This document shows, piece after piece, positions 53,161-60,828 of a stretch of 64,000 nucleotides of DNA. The translations under genes and the position numbers were made by a program. Location of the stretch: the NCBI RefSeq assembly GCF_021654135.1, contig NZ_JAKGSD010000007.1, forward strand, positions 148,746-212,745. Direction: 5' to 3'. Within the stretch, counting starts at the first letter, position 1; each line of letters opens with the position of its first letter. The notes beneath the pieces are model-generated. The model did no database searches and was not told where the DNA came from. It worked only from the letters and a program-made list of their open reading frames with translations. The stretch is from Amycolatopsis tucumanensis (GTDB lineage: Bacteria; Actinomycetota; Actinomycetes; Mycobacteriales; Pseudonocardiaceae).

Positions 53161-53615
53161 CCGGGTAGCGGGTCCAGCACCTGCTTGCTGTGGTGCTGGT
53201 AGATGATCGACGTCCGGAACGTGACCATCTCCCTGCGGCTGGTGAACCGCTCGAGCAGGAACGCGTGCAGGTGGTCGATGTCCTGCGCGGTGACGTGCAC
53301 GAGGAAGTCGTCGCTGCCCGCGATCGTGAAGACCGAGATGACCTCGGGCAGCTCGGCGAGCGAGCGTTCGAACGCGTCCACCACGTCCCGCGTCAGCGGC
53401 CGGATCTGCGCCGCGACGATCGCCTGCACGCCGCGGTTGAGGGCGCCGAGGTCGATGTCGGCGTGGTAGCCGCGGATCACGCCGCGCTTGCGCAGCAGGC
53501 GGATCCGTTCCAGACAGGTCGACGGCGCGATGCCGACCTTGCGCGCGATGTCCCGGTTCGACTGCCGCGCATCCTCCTGCAGAAGCCGCACGATCGCCGA
53601 ATCAAGTTCATCCAT
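53154..53615 (-). CDS. Lrp/AsnC-family regulator
   Basis: A 153-aa regulator: N-terminal HTH (DELDSAIVRLLQEDARQSNRDIARKVGIAPSTCLERIRLLRKRGVIRGYHADID) and a C-terminal RAM domain (VISVFTIAGSDDFLVHVTAQDIDHLHAFLLE). It is divergent from the branched-chain amino acid dehydrogenase gene 79 bp away, the usual arrangement for a regulator that senses such amino acids. Confidence 0.93.
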   Translation of the reverse strand: MDELDSAIVRLLQEDARQSNRDIARKVGIAPSTCLERIRLLRKRGVIRGYHADIDLGALNRGVQAIVAAQIRPLTRDVVDAFERSLAELPEVISVFTIAGSDDFLVHVTAQDIDHLHAFLLERFTSRREMVTFRTSIIYQHHSKQVLDPLPGH

Positions 53616-53636
53616 GTTCGCAGCTCCGATGGTCGT

Positions 53637-53653
53637 GCCGAATATCGTTCGGC
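53637..53653. promoter_or_regulatory. GCCGAA-TATCG-TTCGGC palindrome between lrp and dehydrogenase genes
   Basis: A perfect 6-bp inverted repeat with a 5-bp AT-rich spacer, in the divergent intergenic gap. It has the size of an Lrp/AsnC operator and may control both genes. Confidence 0.5.
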
Positions 53654-53694
53654 GGCGGCGCTTCGTGGTTGTGCATCAGCCTAGCTTTTCGCGC

Positions 53695-54702
53695 ATGGAG
53701 CATGAAGAGGTGAAAGTCCGGCGCGGTCCCCGCTCGGGGCTGCCGGTCGTCGTCGCGATCCACTCCCGTGCGCTCGGCCCCGCGGCCGGCGGCATCCGGC
53801 TGCGCCGGTACCCGGACTGGCGGGACGGCCTGGCGGACGCGTTGCGCCTGTCCGAGGCGATGACCGACAAGAACGCGGCCGCCGGGCTGGATTTCGGCGG
53901 TGGGAAGACGGTGATCGCGCTCGGGCCGGGGACGGAGCTGACGCCGTCGCTGCGGGAGGCGGCGCTGCTCGACGTGGGCGAGCTGATCGAGTCGTTCGGG
54001 GGCACGTACTTCGGCGGCCCGGACGTCGGGACGGGTCCGGACGACATGGTGGTGGTGCGGCGCTCGACGTCGCGGGTGTTCTGCCTGCCGCCGGAGCACG
54101 GCGGGACGGGTTCGTCGAGCATCCCGACCGCACTGGGGGTGTTCGCGGCGCTGCGGGCCGGGGCGCGGCACGTGTTCGGCAGCGCCGAACTGACCGGCCG
54201 CACCGTGGTGATCAGCGGGCTGGGCTCGGTGGGCGCGCTGGTGGCGCAACACGTGGCGGCGGCGGGCGCGCGGGTGGTCGTGTCCGATGTGGACCCGGCG
54301 AAGCGCGCTTCCGGCTACGAGTGGGTGGATCCGGAGAAGGCGCTGCGCACGCCCGCGGACATCGTGGTGCCGGCCGCGGTGGGTGGCGTGCTGTCCGCTG
54401 AGCTGGTGCCCGAGCTGTCCGCGCCGCTGATCGTCGGCCCGGCGAACAACCAGCTCACGTCCGAGACGGTCGCGGACGACCTGGCCGCGCGGGGAATCGT
54501 GTGGGTGCCGGACTTCATCGCCAGCGCGGGCGGCGCGGTGTACACGCTGCTGCGCGAGGTGGAAGGCCTGCCACACGAGGAAGCGACAGCCCGAGTGGAG
54601 GCGATCGGCACCACGGTGTCCGAGGTGCTGGCTTCCGCACGGGACAAGGAAACCACCCCGCTGCGGGAAGCACGAGCCCGGGTAGCGGCCCGGCTGGCCT
54701 GA
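53695..54702 (+). CDS. leucine/valine/phenylalanine dehydrogenase
   Basis: A 335-aa NAD-dependent dehydrogenase that oxidatively deaminates a hydrophobic L-amino acid. Catalytic and substrate lysines lie in MTDKNAAAGLDFGGGK (K59 and K71). The NAD-binding motif is VVISGLGSVGALVAQHV and the C-terminal IVGPANNQLTSETVADDLAARGI and DFIASAGGAVYTL are typical. Substrate preference cannot be read directly. Starts at ATG 53695 with no ribosome site. Its end lies in a 32-bp tandem repeat. Confidence 0.93.
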   Translation: MEHEEVKVRRGPRSGLPVVVAIHSRALGPAAGGIRLRRYPDWRDGLADALRLSEAMTDKNAAAGLDFGGGKTVIALGPGTELTPSLREAALLDVGELIESFGGTYFGGPDVGTGPDDMVVVRRSTSRVFCLPPEHGGTGSSSIPTALGVFAALRAGARHVFGSAELTGRTVVISGLGSVGALVAQHVAAAGARVVVSDVDPAKRASGYEWVDPEKALRTPADIVVPAAVGGVLSAELVPELSAPLIVGPANNQLTSETVADDLAARGIVWVPDFIASAGGAVYTLLREVEGLPHEEATARVEAIGTTVSEVLASARDKETTPLREARARVAARLA

Positions 54703-54798
54703 CAGGCGCCCGGCTGGCGGCCCGGCTGGCCTGACACGCGCCCAGGTGGCGGGTCGGCTGGCCTGACACGCGCCCGGGTAGCGGGTCGGCTGGCCTGA
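54676..54798. repeat. 32-bp tandem repeats starting at the dehydrogenase 3' end
   Basis: CGGCTGGCCTGA recurs at 54691, 54723, 54755 and 54787, a strict 32-bp period. The first copy is the coding end of the dehydrogenase with its TGA, and each later copy repeats that tail and stop outside the gene. Confidence 0.9.
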
Positions 54799-55141
54799 TG
54801 ATGGCGGCGCCGATCGGTCACGTCTCGTGGCAGATCAGCGCCGCCCCACTCGTTGTCCGCCCCCCGCCCATTCACCACAACGCCAACAGCCGCCCTACCC
54901 CCGACAAACCACCACCCCCCCCTGACCAACCGCCGGCCGCTCCCTACACCACAGCACCCGTGGCGACCCTGCCCCTGGAATCGCCGCCCACCTGCCCAAC
55001 CACCGGCGATTCCCATCACCACAACACCCTCAACAGGCCCCGCCCCCGGAACCGCCGCCCACCTGCCATTTCCATCACCACAACACCCGCAGCAGCCCCA
55101 CCCCCCGAACTGCCGCCCACCGGCCAGTCCACATCGGACAT
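54799..55141. other. Pro/His-codon-like repetitive intergenic stretch
   Basis: C- and A-rich sequence with loosely repeated GCCGCCCACCTGCC and CCATCACCACAACACCC blocks (around 54983, 55054 and 55112). No gene or clear regulatory signal seen. It separates the dehydrogenase from the HxlR gene on the other strand. Confidence 0.6.
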
Positions 55142-55522
55142 TCACCGCGCCTCGCGCAGCCGATCGTCATAGGCCTCGCGCGCGTCGAGCAGTTCCTCCC
55201 AGTGCTCGCCGACCCAGGCGCACACGGCCTTCATCGGCTCCAGCATGCTGCGCCCCAGGGCCGTGAGCTCGTACTCGACGCGCGGCGGCGTGCCGGGGTG
55301 GCTATTGCGGCGGACGAGCCCGTCACGTTCAAGGCCGCGCAGCGATTTCGTCAGCCCTTTCGGGGTGACCCGTCGCAGGGGCACCCGCAGTTCGGAGAAG
55401 CGCCGTGGACCGTGCTCGAGGCACGCGATCACCAGCGGGGCCCACTTGTCGCCGAAGCGGATCGGCGTCAGGCCCGACGGGCAGAGCTCGTCGAACATGT
55501 CCGGTGGCAGGGGTTCGCGCAT
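55142..55522 (-). CDS. HxlR-family regulator
   Basis: A 126-aa winged HTH protein: CPSGLTPIRFGDKWAPLVIACLEHGPRRFSELRVPLRRVTPKGLTKSLRGLERDGLVRR is the family pattern, with one Cys near residue 14 that in some homologues senses redox stress. Divergent from an NAD(P)H-binding protein gene, a common pair. Confidence 0.92.
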   Translation of the reverse strand: MREPLPPDMFDELCPSGLTPIRFGDKWAPLVIACLEHGPRRFSELRVPLRRVTPKGLTKSLRGLERDGLVRRNSHPGTPPRVEYELTALGRSMLEPMKAVCAWVGEHWEELLDAREAYDDRLREAR

Positions 55523-55578
55523 ACTGCCACGGTAATCGGTATCCGAGAGGAAACCGGGACGCTGGCTACGGTCTCGCC

Positions 55579-56199
55579 ATGAGCAGAATCGTGATTTTCG
55601 GCGCCGGCGGGCGCGCGGGACGGCAGGCGGTCGCGGAGGCCGCGCGGCGCGGGCACGAGGTGACGGCGGTGGTGCGCGACCCGGCGAAGCACCGGGCGCC
55701 AGACGGGGTCGAGCTGGTGACCGGCGACGTCACGGACGCGAATTCGGTGGCCTCGCTGGTGAAGGACCAGGACGCGGTGATCTCAGCGGCCGCGGTCTAC
55801 GGGGCGGGCACCGACCCGCAAGCATTCTTCACCTCGTCGGGACGCGCACTGGCCGCGTCCGGCGCGGCGCGGGTGATCGTCGTCGGCCTGTCGTCACTGG
55901 CGCCGGACGCGGCGGGCCGGCCGCTGAAAGATGCCCCCGGTTTCCCGGCAGAGTTCCGCCCGTTCATCGCAGCGCACGCCGTCGGCCTGGACCTGTTGCG
56001 CGCCAGCGACCTGGACTGGCTCTACGTGAGCCCCGCGGGAGACTTCGACCACGAGGGCGACCGCACCGGCTCATACCGGGTGGCGGCCGCCGGCGACCCG
56101 GAGGCGCGCGTGTCCTACGCGGACTTCGCGATCGCCCTGGTGGACGAGGCATCAAACCCCCAGCACCGGCGGCAACACCTCCTGATCACCGGCGCCTGA
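55579..56199 (+). CDS. NAD(P)H-binding protein (atypical SDR)
   Basis: A 206-aa protein beginning MSRIVIFGAGGRAGRQAVAEAARRGHEVTAVVRDPAKH, with GVELVTGDVTDANSVASLV and VSYADFAIALVDEASNP in the C-terminal half, typical of the NmrA/SDR-a5 group. Catalytic Ser-Tyr-Lys is not obvious, so it may be a reductase or sensor. It is divergent from the HxlR gene, which probably controls it. Confidence 0.9.
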   Translation: MSRIVIFGAGGRAGRQAVAEAARRGHEVTAVVRDPAKHRAPDGVELVTGDVTDANSVASLVKDQDAVISAAAVYGAGTDPQAFFTSSGRALAASGAARVIVVGLSSLAPDAAGRPLKDAPGFPAEFRPFIAAHAVGLDLLRASDLDWLYVSPAGDFDHEGDRTGSYRVAAAGDPEARVSYADFAIALVDEASNPQHRRQHLLITGA

Positions 56200-56316
56200 T
56201 CAAGGCACCCCAAGGCCACGCGCCGGTGGAGGCAACACCTGCCGCCACCGGTGCCCAACCACCTACGCGCCAGCCGCCACGGCAGCACCCCGCCGAGCAC
56301 CGGCGCTCCCCCGGCC
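56164..56316. repeat. degenerate copies of the gene 3' end
   Basis: The coding tail (CGGCGGCAACACCTCCTGATCACCGG) is echoed at about 56224-56254 (GGCAACACCTGCCGCCACCGGTGCC) and more loosely at about 56280-56310. The rest of 56200-56455 is Pro/Arg-codon-like sequence with no gene. Confidence 0.5.
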
Positions 56317-56455
56317 GCGTGCCGGCGTGGTCTCGCACCCCCGTCAGCGCGCGCCGCCACCCCAGCGCCCAACGGTCAGTGGCCCGCACCCCTTTGGCAC
56401 CACCACTCCACCGACTCTCGAAGTTTGACCGCACATAACCGCTGATCAGAAGTTC

Positions 56456-56484
56456 TTGACCTCTAGTAATGTCGAGGTTACATT
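56456..56484 (+). promoter_or_regulatory. promoter with inverted repeat, probably leaderless
   Basis: TTGACC (-35, 56456-56461) and TACATT (-10, 56479-56484) are 17 bp apart. The predicted transcription start is within a few bases of ATG 56494, so the mRNA is likely leaderless. ACCTC-N10-GAGGT (56459-56478) overlaps the spacer as a possible operator. Confidence 0.6.
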
Positions 56485-56493
56485 CTCGTCCGC

Positions 56494-57060
56494 ATGGAAC
56501 CTCTTGATGTTGCGGTGATCGTCGGAAGCACCCGGGACGGCCGGTTCGGCCCGGTGGTGGCGCAGTGGTTCGCCAGGCAGGCGGCCGAGCACGGCGAGTT
56601 CCGGGTCGACGTGATCGACCTGGCCGACGCGAATCTCCCAGCCGCCCTGTCCGGCCGGCCGACTCCCGAGGTGGCGGCGGTCAGCGAGCGCTTGGAGAAG
56701 GCGGACGCGTTCGTCATGGTGACACCGGAGTACAACCACAGCTACCCGGCATCGCTGAAGACTCTGCTGGACTGGCACGGCACGCAGTGGCAGGCGAAGC
56801 CGGTGGCGTTCGTGTCGTACGGCGGGTTGTCCGGCGGATTGCGTGCGGTGGAGCACCTGCGCCCCGTCTTCGCCGAGCTGCACGCGGCGACCATCCGGGA
56901 GACAGTGAGTTTCCACGGCGCCTGGAGCCAGTTCGACGACCGGGGCGAGCTGATCGACCCCGACGGCCCGACGGCAGCAGCGAAGGCGCTGCTCGACCAG
57001 CTCGCATGGTGGGCACACGCCCTGCGAGACGCACGGCGCGTCCGCCCGTACGCAAGCTGA
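56494..57060 (+). CDS. NAD(P)H-dependent FMN reductase family protein
   Basis: A 188-aa flavodoxin-like reductase: GSTRDGRFGPVVAQWF phosphate loop near residue 11, TPEYNHSYPASLKTLLDWHG flavin segment, and VSYGGLSGGLRAVEHLRPVF. It has no ribosome site; a consensus-like promoter ends almost at the ATG. It is a second member of the family found at 2284-2868. Confidence 0.92.
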   Translation: MEPLDVAVIVGSTRDGRFGPVVAQWFARQAAEHGEFRVDVIDLADANLPAALSGRPTPEVAAVSERLEKADAFVMVTPEYNHSYPASLKTLLDWHGTQWQAKPVAFVSYGGLSGGLRAVEHLRPVFAELHAATIRETVSFHGAWSQFDDRGELIDPDGPTAAAKALLDQLAWWAHALRDARRVRPYAS

Positions 57061-57073
57061 CCATGGCCGAGTC

Positions 57074-57106
57074 GTGACGGGGGCGGCTGGGGGTCGCCCC
57101 CGTCAC
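57074..57106. terminator. hairpin terminator after the FMN reductase gene
   Basis: GTGACGGGGGCG (57074-57085) pairs perfectly with CGCCCCCGTCAC (57095-57106) across GCTGGGGGT, 13 nt after the stop. Confidence 0.8.
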
Positions 57107-57188
57107 GCTCACGAGAACCACCGCAGCCGGGCGGCCTTCCGGCACCCGCCGGCCCATGTCGCCACAGCTCGCCGGCACCCCCGCTCCG

Positions 57189-57395
57189 CCGGGCTCGACC
57201 TCGGCCCGCCGACTCGACCTCGGCCCACCGGGCTCGACCTCCGCCCACCGACCCGACCTCCGCCCACCGGGCTCGACCTCGGCCCACCGGCCGCCCCCAC
57301 GAGCCGGTCCCGACCACGCCGCTACGGCAAGCTCCAGCACCGGGCTCGGCCTCGGCCCGCCGGACCTCCACACGAGCCGGTCCCGACCACGCCGC
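57189..57395. repeat. 39-bp and 73-bp direct repeats
   Basis: CCGGGCTCGACC starts at 57189, 57228 and 57267, an exact 39-bp period built from a 20-bp and a 19-bp half. CACGAGCCGGTCCCGACCACGCCGC is then repeated 73 bp apart (57298 and 57371). The remaining part of the gap to 57551 is similar Pro/Arg-codon-like sequence with no recognisable gene. Confidence 0.85.
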
Positions 57396-57551
57396 CTCGG
57401 TAGGCTCCGGCGCTGGGCTGGCAGTGCGCCGGCCCCACCCCCGGAACCAGCGCCCGCCCACCCGTCACCAGACTCACCCTGCACCGTTCCCGCAGCAGTG
57501 ATCACCGCGCCGGCCCTGCCATCGCGATCGCTGCGTGCCGGTCCCGCCGGG

Positions 57552-58814
57552 TCAGCTCCCGGCCTTCAGCTCCAGCTCGTCGAGTCCCGCGGCAAACGCC
57601 TGCGCGATCTCGCTGATCTCCGGCCGCCGGATGGTCAGCGGCGGCGAGACGGCCAGCGCCTTCGCCAGCGTCCGAGTCAGCACGCCGCGCTGCCGGATGA
57701 GCAGGCTGAGATCGGACACGGCCGACGGCAGGCGCTCGAACAAATCGGGCTGCAGTTCGACGGCAGCGAGCAACCCCACCCCTGCCCGAACCTCCCGAAC
57801 GAGGGGGTGCGCGGCCAGCGGCTGCAACGCGGCGGCGAGCTCACCTTCGAGCAGCTGTCCCCGCTGGAACAGGTTGTCCCGCTCGAGGATGTCGATGTTC
57901 GCCAGCGCCGCGGCGCAGCAGGCCGGATGACCGGAGTAGGTGGCGCCGTGCCGCAGCGTCGTGCCCGGCCGGTCCCAGAACGGCTCGGCGACGCGCCCGT
58001 GCACGACGACCCCGCCCAGAGGCAGGTACCCGCTGGTCACCCCCTTGGCGAAGGTGATCAGGTCGGGCTGCACACCCCACCGCTCGACACCGAACCACGT
58101 GCCGAGACGGCCGAAACCGCAGATCACCGCGTCGGCGATGACCAGAACGTCGTACTCCCGGCACACGTCGACCACGCCCTGCACGTAGCCCTCCGGCGGC
58201 GCGAGCACACCACCGGCACCGATGACCGGCTCGAACAGGAACGCCGCGACGCGCTCCGGCCCCACCCGCCGGATCTCGTCACGCAGCGCGTCGACCGAGT
58301 CGTAGGCGACGCGCGACGAGGACGGCAGGATCTCGCCGAACCCGGTTCGGTTGGCTTCGATGCCGGCCACGCCGGTGCCGATGCCGTTGGTGCCGTGGTA
58401 GGAGTTCGTCCGGCTGATGACGTGCACCCGCTCGGGCTGCCCCTGCACCACGTGGTAGCGACGCGCGATCTTGACCGCACTGTCGATCGCCTCGCCACCC
58501 CCGGTGGTGAGGAAGACCTTGGCATCCGGCATCGGCGCGAGCCCGGCGAGCCGCCCCGCGAGCGCGCGGGCCGGTTCGTTGGTGAAGTCGCCGAAGATCG
58601 AGTAGCCGGCGAGCTTGCGCATCTGCTCGGCGGCGGCCTCGGCGATCTCCGCCCGGCCGTGGCCCGCGTTGGCGTACCAGAGGCTGGCCGTGGCATCCAG
58701 GTAACGGTTGCCTGCCGCGTCGTAGACCCACACGTCCTCGCCGCGCTCGAGGACGAACTCGTCTTCCCGGACGACCGCCATGTCCGAGAACGGATGCCAC
58801 AGTGCTGTGTCCAT
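57552..58814 (-). CDS. class III (omega-) aminotransferase
   Basis: A 420-aa fold-type I PLP enzyme. It has VWVYDAAGNRYLDATASLWYANAGHG at the start, the PLP-Lys at K257 (LITFAKGVTSGYLPLGG), FLTTGGGEAIDSAVKIARRYH and ATYSGHPACCAAALANIDIL. This is the β-alanine/pyruvate or putrescine-type subgroup; substrate uncertain. It follows the oxidase gene by 5 bp in the same operon. Confidence 0.93.
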   Translation of the reverse strand: MDTALWHPFSDMAVVREDEFVLERGEDVWVYDAAGNRYLDATASLWYANAGHGRAEIAEAAAEQMRKLAGYSIFGDFTNEPARALAGRLAGLAPMPDAKVFLTTGGGEAIDSAVKIARRYHVVQGQPERVHVISRTNSYHGTNGIGTGVAGIEANRTGFGEILPSSSRVAYDSVDALRDEIRRVGPERVAAFLFEPVIGAGGVLAPPEGYVQGVVDVCREYDVLVIADAVICGFGRLGTWFGVERWGVQPDLITFAKGVTSGYLPLGGVVVHGRVAEPFWDRPGTTLRHGATYSGHPACCAAALANIDILERDNLFQRGQLLEGELAAALQPLAAHPLVREVRAGVGLLAAVELQPDLFERLPSAVSDLSLLIRQRGVLTRTLAKALAVSPPLTIRRPEISEIAQAFAAGLDELELKAGS

Positions 58815-58819
58815 GCCCC

Positions 58820-60184
58820 TCACGGTAGCGGGCGGACGACCTTGCCGGGGTTGAGAATTCCCAGCGGGTCGAAGGCCTGTTTGACCGCTTGGTGGACGGA
58901 CACGCCCACCTCTCCCAGTTCCGTCTCCAGCCACTCCCGTTTCAGCATGCCCACGCCGTGCTCGCCGGTGATCGTGCCGCCCAGCCGGAGACCGAGCGCC
59001 ATGATCGCGTCGAACGCGGCCTGCCCGCGCCGCACCGAGTCCGGGTCTGCCGCGTCGAAGACCACGTTCGGGTGCATGTTGCCGTCCCCCGCGTGCCCGC
59101 ACGTCGGAATCAGCACGTCGTGCTCGCGGGAGATGGCCGTCACCCCCTCGAAGAACTCCGCCAGCCTCGAGCGGGGCACGCACACGTCGTCCACCAGCCG
59201 GTCGCCGAGCTGCTCCATCGCGACCCCGGCCAGCCGTCGTGCCGCGATGAGCATGTCCGCCTCGGCACGGTCGCTCGCCACCAGCACTTCGGTCGCCCCG
59301 CAGGACCGCGCGACCTCCGCGAACACCTCGAGGTCACGCGGCGCCGCCGGCCCCCGATCGGACTGGGCGATCAACACGGCCTCGACGTCGTCCGGGAAAC
59401 CCAGGTCCCGGTACGCCGCGACCGCGTCGATCGTCGGCTTGTCCATCAGCTCGAGCACCGACGGACGCTGCCCGCTGCTCAGGTACTCCGTGACCGCCCG
59501 GCACGCCGCGGGCGGCGCCGCGAAGAACGCGACCGCCGTCAACGGCGCCTCCGCGACCGGCCGCAGCGCCACGGTGATCTCGGTGATCACGCCGAGCGTT
59601 CCCTCCGAGCCGGTGAACAGCCGCACCAGGTCGTACCCGGCGACGCCCTTGGCGGTGCGGCGGCCGGTCCGCAGCACCCGCCCGTCGGCGAGCACCACTT
59701 CCAGTTCACGAACGAAGTCACTGGTGACTCCGTACTTCACGCAGCACAGCCCACCGGCGTTGGTGGCGACGTTGCCACCGATCGTCGACGACTCCCACGA
59801 GCCGGGGTCGGGCGGGTAGAACAGGCCCTTGTCCTCGACCGCTCGGGACAGGACCGCGTTCACGACCCCCGGCTGCACGGTCGCCGTGTGGTTGATTTCG
59901 TCGATGTCCAGGATGCGGGTCATCCGCTCCAGCGAGAGCAGGATCGCCCCGTCTACCGCGTTCGCTCCGCCTGACAGTCCCGTCCGGGCGCCCTGCGGGA
60001 CGACAGGGATCCGGTGCCGGGAAGCGACACGCAGGATTCTTACGACTTCTTCGGTCTCGGTCGGCCGTGCCAGCGCCATCGGCACGCCTGCGGTGCCGAA
60101 CCCGGCTTGGTCGAAGCGGTAACCGGCCAGTACATCAGGGTCGGTCGTGACGAAATCGGCTTCCAGCTCGGCGATGAGTCCCAC
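58820..60184 (-). CDS. FAD-linked oxidase (GlcD/lactate dehydrogenase-like)
   Basis: A 454-aa flavoprotein of the VAO family. The FAD domain reads VVPQGARTGLSGGANAVDGAILLSLERMTRI, ESSTIGGNVATNAGGLCCVKYGVTSDFV, and GSEGTLGVITEITV; the substrate domain has CGHAGDGNMHPNV and ITGEHGVGMLKREWL. It probably oxidises a 2-hydroxy acid such as glycolate or D-lactate. Coupled with the aminotransferase, the pair may act in one catabolic route. Confidence 0.92.
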   Translation of the reverse strand: MGLIAELEADFVTTDPDVLAGYRFDQAGFGTAGVPMALARPTETEEVVRILRVASRHRIPVVPQGARTGLSGGANAVDGAILLSLERMTRILDIDEINHTATVQPGVVNAVLSRAVEDKGLFYPPDPGSWESSTIGGNVATNAGGLCCVKYGVTSDFVRELEVVLADGRVLRTGRRTAKGVAGYDLVRLFTGSEGTLGVITEITVALRPVAEAPLTAVAFFAAPPAACRAVTEYLSSGQRPSVLELMDKPTIDAVAAYRDLGFPDDVEAVLIAQSDRGPAAPRDLEVFAEVARSCGATEVLVASDRAEADMLIAARRLAGVAMEQLGDRLVDDVCVPRSRLAEFFEGVTAISREHDVLIPTCGHAGDGNMHPNVVFDAADPDSVRRGQAAFDAIMALGLRLGGTITGEHGVGMLKREWLETELGEVGVSVHQAVKQAFDPLGILNPGKVVRPLP

Positions 60185-60221
60185 GAACTCACCGTATCGG
60201 GCGAAGGTAGACGAGAGAACC

Positions 60222-60265
60222 GGGTGATGCCCGGGCGCTCGCCCGCGGACATCCGGGCATCACCC
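60222..60265. terminator. hairpin terminator after the hsp20 gene
   Basis: GGGTGATGCCCGG (60222-60234) pairs with CCGGGCATCACCC (60253-60265); it lies 15 bp past the hsp20 stop on the minus strand and ahead of the oxidase gene. Confidence 0.8.
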
Positions 60266-60280
60266 CCCTCTGGAGTGGTC

Positions 60281-60718
60281 TCAGGCGGTGATCTCCTTGC
60301 GGCTCTCACCACTCTCGATAGCGATCTTGCGCGGCTTGGCGGCCTCTGCCACCGGGATCCTCAGCGTCAGCACGCCGCTCTCGTAGCTCGCCTTGATGCG
60401 GTCGGTGTCGAGCGTGTCGCCCAGGAAGAGCTGCCGGGAGAACACGCCGAGCGGCCGCTCGGCCACCTGCATCTCGACGTCGTCGCCCGTCGCGGAGGGA
60501 CGACGCTCCGCCTTGACGGTCAGCACGTTGCGTTCGATGTCCAGCTCGATCGCGTCCGGGTTCACGCCGGGCAGGTCGAACACCACCACGAACTCGTCGC
60601 CCGCGCGATAGGCGTCCATCGGCATCGCCGCGGGGCGCGACCACGTTCCCGACCCCTGGCCGAACACCTGCTGGGTCAGGCGGTCGAGTTCGCGGAAGGG
60701 ATCGGTGCGCATCAACAT
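60281..60718 (-). CDS. Hsp20/Hsp18-type small heat-shock protein
   Basis: A 145-aa α-crystallin domain protein, an ATP-independent chaperone. Central domain: [40 protein letters not shown], ending with the [18 protein letters not shown] motif. ATG 60718 has GGAGG upstream. Divergent from a regulator gene, with operators and interlocked promoters between them. Confidence 0.95.
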   Translation of the reverse strand: MLMRTDPFRELDRLTQQVFGQGSGTWSRPAAMPMDAYRAGDEFVVVFDLPGVNPDAIELDIERNVLTVKAERRPSATGDDVEMQVAERPLGVFSRQLFLGDTLDTDRIKASYESGVLTLRIPVAEAAKPRKIAIESGESRKEITA

Positions 60719-60771
60719 CTCGCCACCTCCTTCAGTCTCTTTCACGTCGGACGTTGACGTCGCACACCACA

Positions 60772-60800
60772 GTTATAGCGCGTCATCGTTCCGTTGACAA
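60772..60800 (-). promoter_or_regulatory. hsp20 promoter
   Basis: On the minus strand, TTGTCA (60800-60795) and TATAAC (60777-60772) are 17 bp apart, giving a leader of about 47 nt before the hsp20 ATG. A candidate operator (CGTCATC-N5-GTTGACA, 60781-60799) lies in its spacer. Confidence 0.7.
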
Positions 60801-60822
60801 GTCCGTCCGTCATCGGCATGAT
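60794..60822 (+). promoter_or_regulatory. promoter of the divergent regulator gene, probably leaderless
   Basis: TTGACA (60794-60799) and CATGAT (60817-60822), spacer 17 bp. The predicted start is at or next to GTG 60829. Its -35 overlaps that of the hsp20 promoter. Confidence 0.6.
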
Positions 60823-60826
60823 GACG
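60808..60826. promoter_or_regulatory. RheA-like operator CGTCATC-N5-GATGACG
   Basis: A perfect inverted repeat, differing in one base per arm from the TGTCATC-N5-GATGACA operator described for RheA, the hsp18 repressor of Streptomyces albus. It overlaps the -10 region of the regulator gene and ends 2 bp before its start codon. A weaker copy is at 60781-60799. Confidence 0.75.
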
Positions 60827-60828
60827 TT

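Noticed and set aside
54676..55141. CRISPR-like array
   Set aside because: The 32-bp units are directly adjacent with no unique spacers and derive from a gene tail; no cas genes nearby.
49715..58814. Secondary-metabolite cluster around the SARP gene
   Set aside because: No synthase, synthetase or terpene cyclase gene is in reach; neighbours are general oxidoreductases and amino acid enzymes.
57156..59819. Plus-strand open frame of 887 codons
   Set aside because: Antisense to the aminotransferase and oxidase genes, which have clear motifs; its start runs through repeats.
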